A stretch of DNA of 64,000 nt, from NCBI RefSeq assembly GCF_900604345.1, contig NZ_LR026983.1, forward strand, positions 372,001-436,000, in the 5' to 3' direction. How positions within the stretch are numbered: position 1 is the stretch's first letter; every line of letters begins with the position of its first letter. This document shows, piece after piece, positions 41,655-51,529 of this stretch. Under the pieces are notes generated by a model, which was not told the origin of the DNA, made no database searches, and saw nothing but the letters and a program-made list of their open reading frames with translations. The translations under genes and the position numbers were made by a program. The DNA comes from Maliibacterium massiliense (GTDB lineage: Bacteria; Bacillota; Clostridia; Christensenellales; Maliibacteriaceae).

Positions 41655-42909
41655 CGCTGCGAAGCCCCGCCTGGCGCGCAAGGGCGCTTGCCAGCATCAT
41701 CTTGATGCGGTTCTGCTGGTTGACCTGGCTTGCGCCCGGATCGTAGTCGATGGCCACGATGTTGGCCTCGGGATGCTTCTGCTTGATCTGGTTGATCATG
41801 CCCTTGCCCACGATGTGGTTGGGCAGGCAGCCGAAGGGCTGGGCGCAGACGATATTATCCACCCCGCCCGCAATGAGCTCGGCCATCTCCACGGTGAGCA
41901 GCCACCCTTCGCCCATTTTGACGCCGTGGCTGATATAGTCGCCCGCCAGCTTATTCGTCTCTGGAAACGGCATGGGCGCCCGAAAAACGCCGTGCTCCCG
42001 TATGGCCTGGATCATATCGCGTTGCTTGCGCACAAAGTACCGGTAGCCGATGCGGCAGGCCAAGCTGCGCAGCGCGCTTGCGCCGTAGAGCGCGCGGTCC
42101 ACCATGCCGTTGTTGATGCAGTACATGCAAAAATCCATCAGCCCGGGCACCACCACCTCCGCGCCCTCGGCCTGCAGAAAGTCCTCCAGATGGTTGTTTG
42201 CAAGCGGGGAATATTTAACGTATATCTCCCCCACAATGCCCACGCGGGGCTTACGCACGCCACACTTGGACAGGGCGGCAAAGTCCTCCAAAATGGCGCC
42301 ATACTGTTTCTTCACACTGCGAAAACTCAGCGGCGTGCGGCGCGCCCACGCGTCCAGCACGCGGCGTGTCCACTTCTCCACCAGCGCGTCGGTATCCCCC
42401 TTGTGCATCTCGTAGGGGCGGCACTGGTTGGCAAGCAGCATCAGAAAATCGCCCAGGATCACCGCGTAGACCGCCTTCATCAGCATGGAGAGCTTGAGCG
42501 TAAAGCCCGGGCAGTCCTCCAGGCCCTTGAAATTGAGCGAGATCACCGGCACGTAGCCAAAGCCGCTCTTTTCCAGCGCCTTGCGCAGCAGAAAGATGTA
42601 GTTGGACGCCCGGCATCCCCCGCCCGTCTGGGTGATCATCAGCGCCACGCGGTGGGTATCGTAGCGGCCGCTTTTCAGCGCGTCGATCATCTGCCCGATC
42701 ACCAGCAGCGCCGGATAGCAGGTGTCGTTGTGCACGTTTTTAAGGCCCTCCTCCACCACCTGGTGGCCGGCGTTCTGCAGCAGCTGCGTCTTGTAGCCGT
42801 ACTGTTGCATCACCTGGGAGATCAGCTTAAAGTGAATAGGCAGCATATCGGGCAGCAGGATGGTGTGCGTCCGTTTCATTTCCTTTGTAAACTGCACGTT
42901 TTGCGCCAT
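41644..42909 (-). CDS. 2-hydroxyacyl-CoA dehydratase (HgdB/C)-like subunit
   Basis: 421-residue protein of the 2-hydroxyacyl-CoA dehydratase D-component superfamily. Conserved cysteines suited to an iron-sulfur cluster occur in HNDTCYPALLV near 61, GGGCRASNYIF near 98, DFCMYCINNG near 259 and QPFGCLPNH near 360. Its start overlaps the stop of the activase gene (TAATG). No second dehydratase subunit, CoA-transferase or dehydrogenase gene is nearby, so classical amino-acid fermentation is not indicated. The real substrate is unknown. Confidence 0.82.
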   Translation of the reverse strand: MAQNVQFTKEMKRTHTILLPDMLPIHFKLISQVMQQYGYKTQLLQNAGHQVVEEGLKNVHNDTCYPALLVIGQMIDALKSGRYDTHRVALMITQTGGGCRASNYIFLLRKALEKSGFGYVPVISLNFKGLEDCPGFTLKLSMLMKAVYAVILGDFLMLLANQCRPYEMHKGDTDALVEKWTRRVLDAWARRTPLSFRSVKKQYGAILEDFAALSKCGVRKPRVGIVGEIYVKYSPLANNHLEDFLQAEGAEVVVPGLMDFCMYCINNGMVDRALYGASALRSLACRIGYRYFVRKQRDMIQAIREHGVFRAPMPFPETNKLAGDYISHGVKMGEGWLLTVEMAELIAGGVDNIVCAQPFGCLPNHIVGKGMINQIKQKHPEANIVAIDYDPGASQVNQQNRIKMMLASALARQAGLRSDVG

Positions 42910-45860
42910 TATCGCACCGCTCCTTTCTGCCGCTCGGCGATCGCGCCCAGCAGGCTGCGGATCCGGATCTTTGCCGGGCCGTTGTTGCTGATATCGTCGA
43001 TCTTCAGCTCTGTGTAGAGCTTGCCCTTGGATTCCAAAATATCGCGCACCTCGTCGGTTGTAATCGCATCGATGCCGCAGCCGAAGCTCACCAGCTGCAC
43101 CAGCTCGGTATCAGCGCGCGTGGTGCAGTATTTCGCCGCGTTGTAGAGCCGGGCGTGGTACGTCCACTGGTTGAGTACATTGACCTGCTGCGGCGCCACC
43201 AGATCGCACACGCAGTCCTCCGAGAGCACCACGATGCCCAGGGAGCTGATCAGCCGGTCGATGCCGTGGTTGATCTCGGGATCAACGTGGTAGGGTCTGC
43301 CCGCAAGCACGATCATGCGCTTGCCGCTGCCCTCGGCAAAGTCGATCATCTCGCGCCCCTTCCGCCGGATGTCCTGCATCCAGGCATCGTACGCTTCGTA
43401 GGCCGCATCGCTTGCCTGCTGCACCTGGCGGCGGGTGATGTCCGCATAGCGGGGTGCCAAATACGCGTGCGCCTTTTTGACAAAGTCATGCCGGCGGTGC
43501 AGCCCCCAAAAAGGGTGCATAAAGTCCGCCTCGGCCAGTTTGGCGACATTGGCCTGCAGCAGCTCGGGGTAATAGGCTACCACCGGGCAGTTGTAATGGT
43601 TATCCCCCTTGCCCTCGTCGAAATTGTAAGTCAAACAGGGGTAAAAAATCGTGCGCACGCCCTTCTCCAGCAGGTTTTCGATGTGTCCATGCATCAGCTT
43701 GGCGGGGTAGCACACCGTATCGGAGGGGATGGAGTAGCGCCCCTTGTTGTAGAGCTGCACGCTGGAGACGTCCGAGCGCACCACCTCAAAGCCCAATTGC
43801 GTAAAGAACGCGTGCCAAAAGGGCAGGTTTTCGTACATATTCAGGCCCATCGGGATGCCGATTTTGCCATGCGGCCCGGGCGCGCCTTTGAGCGCCAGCA
43901 GCTTCTCCAGCTTGTAGGCGTACATGTTGGGCAGCGTGGCCTGTCCTTTTTGCAGCAGCGGCCGCTCGCACTTGTTGCCCGAGATGAATCGCTTGCCGTC
44001 CCCGAACTGGTTGACGCGCAGGGTGCACTTGTTGGCGCACAGCCCGCAGGCGGCCGTCTTTGCTCTGTGGGTAAAGCGGGCGAGGGCTTCCGCGGGCATG
44101 ATGGCGGTTTTCTCCAGCCCCAGATCGCGCGCGTGCAGCGCCGCGCCGTAGGCCCCCATCAGCCCCGCGATGGCGGGACGGATCACCGGGCGGCCCAGCT
44201 CCATCTCAAAGCTGCGCAACACCGCGTCGTTGTAGAAGGTGCCGCCCTGCACCACCACGTTCTCCCCCAGCTCTGCGGCGCTACGCGCCCGGATTACCTT
44301 GTAGATAGCGTTTTTCACCACGCTCATCGACAGGCCCGCCGAGATATCCGCCACCCCCGCGCCCTCCTTCTGCGCCTGCTTGACCGAGGAATTCATAAAC
44401 ACCGTGCAGCGCGAGCCCAAGTCCACTGGATGGCGCGCAAAGAGGCCCAGTTTGGCAAACGCCGCCACGTCGTACCCCAGCGCGCGGGCAAACGTCTCGA
44501 TAAAGGAACCGCATCCCGAGGAACACGCCTCGTTGAGCATGATGCTGTCGATGGCGTCGTTTTTCACGCGGAAGCACTTGATGTCCTGTCCGCCGATGTC
44601 CAGGATAAAATCCACATCGGGGCAGAAAAAGCGCGTGGCCTTAAAGTGCGCCATGGTCTCCACCAGCCCCGCATCGATGTCAAAGGCGTTCTGTATCAGC
44701 TGCTCGCCGTAGCCGGTGACCGCGCCTGCGCGCAGGCGGATGCGGCTGCCGCAGCAGGCCCACACCTTGCACAGCTGCGCGCGGATGATGTCCACAGGGT
44801 TGCCGCGGTTAGAACCGTAGTAGCTGTAGAGAATCTCCCCCTGCGCCCCCATCAGCACCAGCTTGGTTGTGGTGCTGCCGCAGTCGATGCCCAGATAGGC
44901 ATCCCCCGTGTACTTGCGCGCGTCCATATGGGGCACCGCAGCGCGCGCGTGGCGCGCGCAAAAGGCAGCGTACTGCTCCTCTGATGCAAACAGGGGCGTG
45001 AGATAGTGGGCGTTTCGCTCCTCCCTGACGGCGCGCAGGGCTTGCGTCAGCGCATCCATATGCCAGGGCTTGCCCTCGCCTTGCGCATAGTGCGCCGCGC
45101 CGATGGCCACCGCGTACTGGCCCAGGCCAGGAAAGACCGCGTTTTCTTCCGAGAGGCGCAGCGTTTCGGTAAAGCGCTGCTGCAGCCCCTTGAAAAAGTG
45201 CAGCGGTCCCCCTAAAAAGGCGATGCGCCCCTCCAGGCGGCGGCCCTGCGCAAGGCCGGTGATGGTCTGGTCCACCACGGCCTGAAAGATCGATGCGGCG
45301 ATATCCTCCTTGGCCGCGTTCTGGTTGAGCAGCGGCTGGATATCGGACTTGGCGAACACCCCGCAGCGCGAAGCGATGGGGTAGCGTTTGGTGGCGCGCA
45401 GGCTCAGCGCGTCGAGCTCCTCCAGGCTCACGTCCAGCAGCGTGGCCATCTGGTCGATGAACGCGCCCGTGCCGCCGGCGCAGGAACCGTTCATGCGCTC
45501 CTCCAGCCCGCCGGTCAGAAAGATGATCTTGGCGTCCTCGCCGCCCAGCTCGATGACGATATCAATGCCTTTATCGCTGCGGCGCACCGCCTCGCTGGTG
45601 GCAAACACCTCCTGGATAAACGGAATGTGCGCGGCCTTGGCCATGCCCAGCCCCGCCGAGCCGGAGATCGCCACCGTAAAGGGGCGCTCCCCCACGCTCT
45701 GGCGGGCGCGCTCCAGGATCTCCAGCGTCTTTTGCCGCACCTGCGAATAATGGCGCTCATAGTGTTTAAAGATGATCAGCCCGTCCTGGAGCACCACCAC
45801 CTTCACCGTGGTGGAACCCACGTCAATGCCCACGCTTATATTTTGTCCCGCTGTTGCCAT
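42909..45860 (-). CDS. Double-domain acyl-CoA dehydratase activase (BadF/HgdC ATPase plus DUF2229-type region)
   Basis: ASKHA-fold ATPase of the archerase family, which injects an electron into 2-hydroxyacyl-CoA dehydratases. 983 residues hold two activase repeats: the first with GIDVGSTTVK near 10, CAGGTGAFIDQMA near 130 and RCGVFAKSD; the second with GIDCGSTTTK near 328, CSSGCGSFIETFA near 452 and RCTVF. A Cys-rich joint (CGLCANKCTLRVNQF) then leads to a DUF2229-type domain (IGIPMGLNMYENLPFW). The ATG at 45860 was chosen for GGAG six bases upstream. Function beyond the family is unknown. Confidence 0.88.
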   Translation of the reverse strand: MATAGQNISVGIDVGSTTVKVVVLQDGLIIFKHYERHYSQVRQKTLEILERARQSVGERPFTVAISGSAGLGMAKAAHIPFIQEVFATSEAVRRSDKGIDIVIELGGEDAKIIFLTGGLEERMNGSCAGGTGAFIDQMATLLDVSLEELDALSLRATKRYPIASRCGVFAKSDIQPLLNQNAAKEDIAASIFQAVVDQTITGLAQGRRLEGRIAFLGGPLHFFKGLQQRFTETLRLSEENAVFPGLGQYAVAIGAAHYAQGEGKPWHMDALTQALRAVREERNAHYLTPLFASEEQYAAFCARHARAAVPHMDARKYTGDAYLGIDCGSTTTKLVLMGAQGEILYSYYGSNRGNPVDIIRAQLCKVWACCGSRIRLRAGAVTGYGEQLIQNAFDIDAGLVETMAHFKATRFFCPDVDFILDIGGQDIKCFRVKNDAIDSIMLNEACSSGCGSFIETFARALGYDVAAFAKLGLFARHPVDLGSRCTVFMNSSVKQAQKEGAGVADISAGLSMSVVKNAIYKVIRARSAAELGENVVVQGGTFYNDAVLRSFEMELGRPVIRPAIAGLMGAYGAALHARDLGLEKTAIMPAEALARFTHRAKTAACGLCANKCTLRVNQFGDGKRFISGNKCERPLLQKGQATLPNMYAYKLEKLLALKGAPGPHGKIGIPMGLNMYENLPFWHAFFTQLGFEVVRSDVSSVQLYNKGRYSIPSDTVCYPAKLMHGHIENLLEKGVRTIFYPCLTYNFDEGKGDNHYNCPVVAYYPELLQANVAKLAEADFMHPFWGLHRRHDFVKKAHAYLAPRYADITRRQVQQASDAAYEAYDAWMQDIRRKGREMIDFAEGSGKRMIVLAGRPYHVDPEINHGIDRLISSLGIVVLSEDCVCDLVAPQQVNVLNQWTYHARLYNAAKYCTTRADTELVQLVSFGCGIDAITTDEVRDILESKGKLYTELKIDDISNNGPAKIRIRSLLGAIAERQKGAVR

Positions 45861-46008
45861 GTACCTCTCCATTCCGGCCAGGGGCTTCCCCTTGGCCGCA
45901 ACCAATCAAACCTTGATCGTATATTATACCATCAAACGACAAAATTGCACGGGAATCCGCACATTTTTCTTTGCGCCGCCTTTATACAATTTCTGTTATG
46001 TGTATGAT

Positions 46009-46039
46009 AAAAAGAGCTGTGAAAGCACGCTTTCACAGC
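46009..46039 (-). terminator. Intrinsic terminator after degV
   Basis: Minus-strand GCTGTGAAAGC pairs with GCTTTCACAGC around GT, then TCTTTTTAT. It separates marR-degV from the activase operon. Confidence 0.92.
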
Positions 46040-46055
46040 CCCCTGGGGATGCGCT

Positions 46056-46904
46056 TTACGATTCCTGCGCGTCAATCCAGGCGATGCCGCCGCAGCCGGG
46101 GCCCGCGTGCACGCCCACCGCAGCGCCGATATCGCAGGGAAGGATCTGCAGCTGCTGCGCCTTTTTGCCCAGCGCGTGCAGCATTTTCTGTTGCAGCTGC
46201 GGGGCGTCCGTATTGCCCATGATCAGCGGCGTGCCTGCGCGCACGCCCAGTTTTTCCATCTGTAAGAAGATCCACTTAAAGCCGCGGATGTTGCCCCGCG
46301 CGGCCGAGACCACCGAAATCTTACCGCCGTCCATGCTGATGAGCGGGCAGAGCTTCAGCACGCTGCCCAGCGCCACGCCCACCGAAGAGAGCCGTCCGCC
46401 GCGCTGCAGATGCTTTAAATCGCCGATCGCAGCGTACAGGTGCGCGTGGGGGATCATCTCCTGGACCGCCTGGGCGATCTCGGCGGCCCCCTTGCCCATG
46501 CCCCGCATCACTACCGCCTGCTGTACCAGCAGATAGAGCATCATCGTCACCGCGCGCGAGTCCACCACGTGGATTTTGTCGCTGCCAATGGTGTCCTTGG
46601 CCAACGCCGCACTCTGGTAGGTGCCTGAAAGCTCCGAGGACAAAAAGATGCCCACCACCTCGTCGCCCGCCTCCAGCGCCTTGCGGAATACCGCTTCAAA
46701 TTCCATCGGGTTGATCTGCGAGGTGCTGGGCAGCTGGTCGGCCTGGCGCATCTTGGCATAGAATTCCTCGCGCGTGATCGACACGCCGTCCACATACACC
46801 GTATCGCCAAAGATAACGCGCAGCGGAACGATCTGCACGTCCCACTGCGCGGCAAGCTCTTTGGGGATATCGCTGGTGCTATCGGTGATGATTCGTACTG
46901 CCAT
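46056..46904 (-). CDS. DegV family fatty-acid-binding protein
   Basis: 282 residues with the family hallmarks DSTSDIPKEL near residue 8, LPSTSQINP near 58, SSELSGTYQSA near 89 and GRLSSVGVALG near 169. DegV proteins bind a fatty acid; some (FakB) present it to the kinase FakA, but no fakA gene is seen here. The start lies 7 bp after the marR stop, so the two are one transcript. Confidence 0.93.
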   Translation of the reverse strand: MAVRIITDSTSDIPKELAAQWDVQIVPLRVIFGDTVYVDGVSITREEFYAKMRQADQLPSTSQINPMEFEAVFRKALEAGDEVVGIFLSSELSGTYQSAALAKDTIGSDKIHVVDSRAVTMMLYLLVQQAVVMRGMGKGAAEIAQAVQEMIPHAHLYAAIGDLKHLQRGGRLSSVGVALGSVLKLCPLISMDGGKISVVSAARGNIRGFKWIFLQMEKLGVRAGTPLIMGNTDAPQLQQKMLHALGKKAQQLQILPCDIGAAVGVHAGPGCGGIAWIDAQES

Positions 46905-46911
46905 ATGTTCA

Positions 46912-47379
46912 CTACTCCTTGCTGTCCACAGTTTTACATTGATCCTCGAAATAGTTTACTAGCTTACCCATCACTTTGTCAAAAACAACCAGTTCATCCG
47001 CCGTGAGCACGCTGCGCACAGAGTCAAACTGCTGCTGGTGCATCGCGCCGTGCACCTGGTTGACCCGCGCGCCCTCCTCGGTTGCGTAGACGCGCACCAG
47101 GCGCCGGTCAATGGTATCGCGCTGGCGGTACAGGTATCCCTTGCGCTCCAGGGTCGAGACCGACACCGTCAGCGTGGAGATGGTCACGCCCATCGTCTGC
47201 GCCAGGGCGGACATGGTGTTTTCGTTTTTATCGAAATCCGCCTGGCAGACCTGTTCGATGATATGGGCCTCGCGCATCGATAGGCTGGCGCTGCCCACAT
47301 GCGCAAGGGTAGATATCTCCAGCCGGAGCGCCGCGTTATAGGCGCGCTCCATCATGGCGCATGCACGTTCTTCGCTCAT
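46912..47379 (-). CDS. MarR family transcriptional regulator
   Basis: 155 residues with a winged helix-turn-helix: SMREAHIIEQV near 34, recognition region TMSALAQTMGVTISTLTVSVSTLERKGYL-type segment near 55-83, and the wing DTIDRRLVRVYATEEG. Immediately upstream of degV. Among MarR proteins FabT controls fatty-acid synthesis genes; the link to a fatty-acid-binding DegV makes a lipid ligand plausible, but that is inference. Palindromes lie about 125 bp upstream. Confidence 0.88.
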   Translation of the reverse strand: MSEERACAMMERAYNAALRLEISTLAHVGSASLSMREAHIIEQVCQADFDKNENTMSALAQTMGVTISTLTVSVSTLERKGYLYRQRDTIDRRLVRVYATEEGARVNQVHGAMHQQQFDSVRSVLTADELVVFDKVMGKLVNYFEDQCKTVDSKE

Positions 47380-47503
47380 GCTTGCTTTCCATCCCTTCTG
47401 TATTACCGTATTACCCTACGAAAGCCACACAGCATGGCACTCGACAAAGATTGCGAACAGTTTACAGGAAAGTCTGTTTCCTGATATACATATTAAGCTA
47501 CAC

Positions 47504-47528
47504 GATACTGTATCATATATAATTATAT
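47504..47528 (-). promoter_or_regulatory. Palindromes upstream of marR, possible operator
   Basis: GATAC-T-GTATC (47504-47514) and ATATAATTATAT (47517-47528) are adjacent perfect palindromes in an AT-rich stretch that should hold the marR-degV promoter; a minus-strand TTGACG lies at about 47529-47534. Size suits a dimeric MarR site. Confidence 0.45.
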
Positions 47529-47550
47529 GACGTCAAGAACAACTATGAAA

Positions 47551-47584
47551 AAAGAGGAGGCTATCTATAGATAGCCTCCTCTTT
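47551..47584 (-). terminator. Terminator after dnaJ
   Basis: A perfect 15-bp inverted repeat, AAAGAGGAGGCTATC-TATA-GATAGCCTCCTCTTT, lies 28 bp after the dnaJ stop. It ends the hrcA-grpE-dnaK-dnaJ transcript before the marR promoter. Confidence 0.85.
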
Positions 47585-47612
47585 ACACGCAGACGCGCGT
47601 ACAATTGCCTGT

Positions 47613-48776
47613 TTAAGAACCAAATTTCTTGCCAAAGAACCCCTTGCGCCCGCCGCCTGTGGCCTGCGCATTGCCGCCCATGGCCTTATCATACTGGGCC
47701 AGCAGGTCCTTCTGCTGCTGCGTCATGTGGCGCGGGGTTTGAATACCCACCTTGACGAACAAATCGCCCCGGCTCTGGGCGTGCAGCTTCTGGATGCCCT
47801 TGCCCTTGAGGCGGAACACTGTGCCTGTCTGGGTGCCCTCGGGCACCTTGTAGCGGATGGTGTCCTCCAGCGTGGGCACCTCGATCTCCGCGCCTAGCGC
47901 CGCCTGTGCAAAGGATATAGGCATCTCCAGGTGCAAATCGTAGTTGCTGCGCTTAAAGAGCTTGTGGGGCTTGACGCTGAAGTAGACCAGCAGATCGCCC
48001 GAGGCGCCGCCGTTGAAACCCACATCCCCCTCGCCGGGTACCGTCATGTACTGGCCCGAATCCACGCCCGCAGGCACCTGCACCGCAATGGTCTTCTGCT
48101 TGCGCAGCCGGCCACGGCCATTGCACGCCGGGCACGGGTCGCTGATGATGCGCCCCTTGCCGCCGCACGCATCGCACGGGCGGGAGGACTGGAAGCGCCC
48201 AAAGGGCGTGTTCTGCACCACGGACACCTGGCCTGTGCCGTGGCATTTGGAGCAGGTAACCGGCTGGGTGCCGCGCTTGGCGCCCGTGCCCGTGCACTCC
48301 GAGCACATCTCCTCATGGGTGATGCGCAATTCCTTGCGCACGCCAAAGGCCGCCTCCTCAAACGTGAGCGTCAGCTCCGCGCGCAGGTCGCTGCCGCGCA
48401 CAGGGCCGTTGCTGCGCCTGCCCTGCGCGGCGCCCCCGCCGAAACCACCGCCGAAACCACCGCCGAAAAACGCCTCGAAAATATCACCCACGCCGCCGAA
48501 GCCTTCAAACCCGCCCCCGCTGAAGCCGCCGCCGCCAAATCCGGCCGCCTGCGGCCCATCGTGGCCAAACTGGTCGTACTGCGCGCGCTTCTGCGTATCG
48601 CTGAGCACCTCGTAGGCCTCGTTGACCTCCTTGAACTTTTCCTCCGCCGCCTTGTCGCCGGGATTCAAGTCCGGATGGTATTTCTTGGCAAGTTGGCGGT
48701 ACGCGCGCTTGATCTCATCATCCTTCGCGTCGCGCGCTACGCCGAGCACCTCATAATAATCTCGCTTGCTCAACAT
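47613..48776 (-). CDS. dnaJ: Chaperone DnaJ
   Basis: Hsp40 co-chaperone of DnaK. 387 residues: J domain with [10 protein letters not shown] near 32, a Gly/Phe-rich linker (about 75-120), four CxxCxGxG zinc repeats ([32 protein letters not shown]) and the client-binding C-terminal domains. Last gene of the heat-shock operon; a terminator follows. Confidence 0.97.
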   Translation of the reverse strand: MLSKRDYYEVLGVARDAKDDEIKRAYRQLAKKYHPDLNPGDKAAEEKFKEVNEAYEVLSDTQKRAQYDQFGHDGPQAAGFGGGGFSGGGFEGFGGVGDIFEAFFGGGFGGGFGGGAAQGRRSNGPVRGSDLRAELTLTFEEAAFGVRKELRITHEEMCSECTGTGAKRGTQPVTCSKCHGTGQVSVVQNTPFGRFQSSRPCDACGGKGRIISDPCPACNGRGRLRKQKTIAVQVPAGVDSGQYMTVPGEGDVGFNGGASGDLLVYFSVKPHKLFKRSNYDLHLEMPISFAQAALGAEIEVPTLEDTIRYKVPEGTQTGTVFRLKGKGIQKLHAQSRGDLFVKVGIQTPRHMTQQQKDLLAQYDKAMGGNAQATGGGRKGFFGKKFGS

Positions 48777-48988
48777 GTCACCTTCTTTATATCTGGCTCA
48801 CACGCCCCATGGGGACGCCCGGTTCATCATAGCACAGAACCCATTGCGATGACCATACCCAAAAGTGCCCGAAAAGGGCGGCGTCCGGTACGCGGCAGGC
48901 CGCGTTCCCGCAGCCCGCCGCCTGCCGTCGCGCCTCTTTCAGGCACACTGCTTTGGGCGTGCACGTATCATGCGTTACATGCAAACAC

Positions 48989-50827
48989 TTACTTTTTGTC
49001 GTCGTCCACCACTTCGTACTCAGCATCCACGGGGCCGTTGGCATCCTCTCCGCCCGCCTGCTGCGCGCTGCCCTGCTGGGCCTGCTGCGCCTGCGCCTGC
49101 TGCTGGTACACCTTGCCGAACACGTCGTAGGAGACCTTGGTCAGCGCCTCGGTGGCGGATTTGATGGCAGCCGAATCGGTGCCCTCCAGCGCCTTCTTCA
49201 GCGCGTCGACGCCCTCCTGCACCTTAGTCTTATCCTCGGCCGGAATCTTCTCGCCCATCTCGGTAAGCGTCTTCTCGGTCTGGTAGACAGCCTGGTCGCC
49301 CTGGTTGCGGATCTCCACTTCCTCCTTGCGCTTCTTATCCTCGTCGGCGAACTGCTCGGCCTCCTTGACGGCCTTGTCGATATCCTCCTTGGACATATTG
49401 CTCGATGCGGTGATGGTGATCTTCTGCTCGTTGCCGGTACCCAAATCCTTGGCCGAGACGTTCACGATGCCGTTGGCGTCGATGTCGAAACTGACCTGGA
49501 TCTGGGGCACGCCGCGGGGCGCGGGCGCGATGCCGGTGAGCTGGAAGCGGCCCAGGGTTTTGTTGTACTGCGCCATTTCGCGCTCGCCCTGCAGAACGTG
49601 CACCTCCACGCTGGACTGGCCGTCCGCCGCGGTGGAGAACACCTGCTCCTTGTGCACGGGGATGGTGGTGTTGCGCTCGATCAGCTTGGTGAACACGCCG
49701 CCCAGCGTCTCGATGCCCAGCGAAAGCGGGGTGACGTCCAGCAGAAGCACGTCTTTGACCTCGCCGCCCAGCACGCCCGCCTGGATGGCGGCGCCAATGG
49801 CCACGCACTCGTCGGGGTTGATGCCTTTGAAGGGCTCCTTGCCCGTGATGCGCTGCACGGTCTCCGCCACCGCCGGGATGCGGGTGGAGCCGCCCACCAG
49901 GATGACTTTTTCAATATCCTTGGCTGTAAGGTTCGCATCGCTGAGCGCGCGCTGCATGGGCTCAATGGTCTTCTCCACCAGGTCGTGCGTCAGCTCGTTG
50001 AACTTGGCGCGAGAGAGGGTGATGTCCAGATGCTTGGGGCCGGTGGCGTCCGCGGTGATGAAGGGCAGGTTGATGTTGGTGGTCAGCACGCTGGAAAGCT
50101 CGATCTTCGCCTTTTCCGCCGCTTCTTTAAGGCGCTGCATGGCCATGCGGTCCTGCCGCAGGTCAATGCCCTGCTCGCGCTTGAACTCGTCGGCCAGATA
50201 ATCCATCACGCGCTCGTCAAAGTCGTCGCCGCCCAGGCGGTTGTTGCCGCTGGTGGCCAGCACTTCGAACACGCCGTCGCCCACCTCAAGCAGCGATACG
50301 TCAAACGTGCCGCCGCCCAAGTCGTAAACCAGGATTTTGTGGTTGGTGTCCTTATCCAAGCCGTAGGCCAGCGACGCGGCCGTGGGCTCGTTGATGATGC
50401 GCAGCACGTCCAGCCCCGCGATGCGGCCGGCGTCCTTGGTGGCCTGACGCTGGCTGTCCGTAAAGTACGCGGGCACCGTGATGACCGCCTGGCTCACCGC
50501 GCCGCCCAGATAGGCCTCCGCGTCGCTCTTAAGCTTCTGCAGGATCATAGCCGAGATTTCCGGCGGGGTGTAGGCTTTGTCGTCCACCTGCACCTTGCGG
50601 TCCGTGCCCATATCGCGCTTTATAGAGGCGATGGTGCGGTCCGGATTGGTGATGGCCTGGCGTTTGGCCACCTGGCCCACCAGGCGCTCTCCGTCCTTAG
50701 AAAAGGCGACGACCGAAGGCGTGGTGCGCGCGCCCTCACTGTTGGGGATGACGACCGCCTTGCCGCCCTCCATTACTGCAACGCACGAGTTGGTTGTTCC
50801 CAAGTCGATACCGATGATTTTTCCCAT
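48989..50827 (-). CDS. dnaK: Chaperone DnaK (Hsp70)
   Basis: 612 residues with the actin-like ATPase domain ([14 protein letters not shown] at the start, [17 protein letters not shown] near 170, GGSTRIPAV near 310), the [17 protein letters not shown] linker near 360, substrate-binding domain and a Gln/Ala-rich lid region ending [10 protein letters not shown]. The residue count and the missing 24-residue insert are usual for Gram-positive DnaK. Confidence 0.98.
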   Translation of the reverse strand: MGKIIGIDLGTTNSCVAVMEGGKAVVIPNSEGARTTPSVVAFSKDGERLVGQVAKRQAITNPDRTIASIKRDMGTDRKVQVDDKAYTPPEISAMILQKLKSDAEAYLGGAVSQAVITVPAYFTDSQRQATKDAGRIAGLDVLRIINEPTAASLAYGLDKDTNHKILVYDLGGGTFDVSLLEVGDGVFEVLATSGNNRLGGDDFDERVMDYLADEFKREQGIDLRQDRMAMQRLKEAAEKAKIELSSVLTTNINLPFITADATGPKHLDITLSRAKFNELTHDLVEKTIEPMQRALSDANLTAKDIEKVILVGGSTRIPAVAETVQRITGKEPFKGINPDECVAIGAAIQAGVLGGEVKDVLLLDVTPLSLGIETLGGVFTKLIERNTTIPVHKEQVFSTAADGQSSVEVHVLQGEREMAQYNKTLGRFQLTGIAPAPRGVPQIQVSFDIDANGIVNVSAKDLGTGNEQKITITASSNMSKEDIDKAVKEAEQFADEDKKRKEEVEIRNQGDQAVYQTEKTLTEMGEKIPAEDKTKVQEGVDALKKALEGTDSAAIKSATEALTKVSYDVFGKVYQQQAQAQQAQQGSAQQAGGEDANGPVDAEYEVVDDDKK

Positions 50828-50878
50828 AAGGCATTCTCCTTTACGATTTTTATTGCGAAAATTCTGTTGTATGCGTCG

Positions 50879-51508
50879 TTATTGTGTAACGGTGACCATC
50901 GCGTGGCGCAGCACGCGCTGCTCTGTCCGGTACCCTCTGCGAAACACGCTCATGACCATGCCGCTTTGCTGCCCCTCCTCGGGCGGAACCTGCATCACGG
51001 CCTCATGTACATTGGGGTCAAAGGGCTGCCCCTCTGCGGGAATCTCTGTGATGCCCATCTTGCAGAGCGTATCCTGCCACAGGCGCAGCAGCATCTCCAC
51101 GCCGCTGCGCAGCGCCTCATCGCTGGAATCCCTGGCGGCCTCCACGGCCCGTTCCAGGTTGTCCAGGATGGGCAACAGCTCAATGACCGCCTCCGCCTGT
51201 CCGTCCTTGTACGCCTGCGCGCGCACCGTTTCGTTGCGCTTGCGGTAGTTATCAAACTCCGCCTGCAGGCGCTGGGCGGTGGTGAGGTAATCCTGGCACT
51301 GCGCCTTGAGCGCGTCCATCTCGCTTTGCGCATCCGCCTCTGCTGGAACGTCCTGCTGGACCTGCTGCGCTTCTTCTGCCGCCTGGGCGGCATCCTCCGC
51401 CGCCGTCTGCTGCGCTGCGGCCTCCGCCCCTTTTTTAAAGGGCTTTACGTTGCTCTGCGCGTCGCTGCACTTTTTGCCTTGCTGATGGTTTTCATGCTTG
51501 GATGCCAT
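50879..51508 (-). CDS. grpE: Nucleotide exchange factor GrpE
   Basis: 209 residues: Gln/Ala-rich N-terminus, long coiled coil (about 65-125, YLTTAQRLQAEFDNYRKRNE) and a C-terminal beta domain ending RGYRTEQRVLRHAMVTV. Promotes ADP release from DnaK. Between hrcA and dnaK. Confidence 0.94.
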   Translation of the reverse strand: MASKHENHQQGKKCSDAQSNVKPFKKGAEAAAQQTAAEDAAQAAEEAQQVQQDVPAEADAQSEMDALKAQCQDYLTTAQRLQAEFDNYRKRNETVRAQAYKDGQAEAVIELLPILDNLERAVEAARDSSDEALRSGVEMLLRLWQDTLCKMGITEIPAEGQPFDPNVHEAVMQVPPEEGQQSGMVMSVFRRGYRTEQRVLRHAMVTVTQ

Positions 51509-51529
51509 TGTGTAATCGTCCCGCTTTCC

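Noticed and set aside
47551..47584. Perfect inverted repeat considered as insertion-sequence end or operator
   Set aside because: No transposase or target duplication; position 28 bp after dnaJ fits a terminator.
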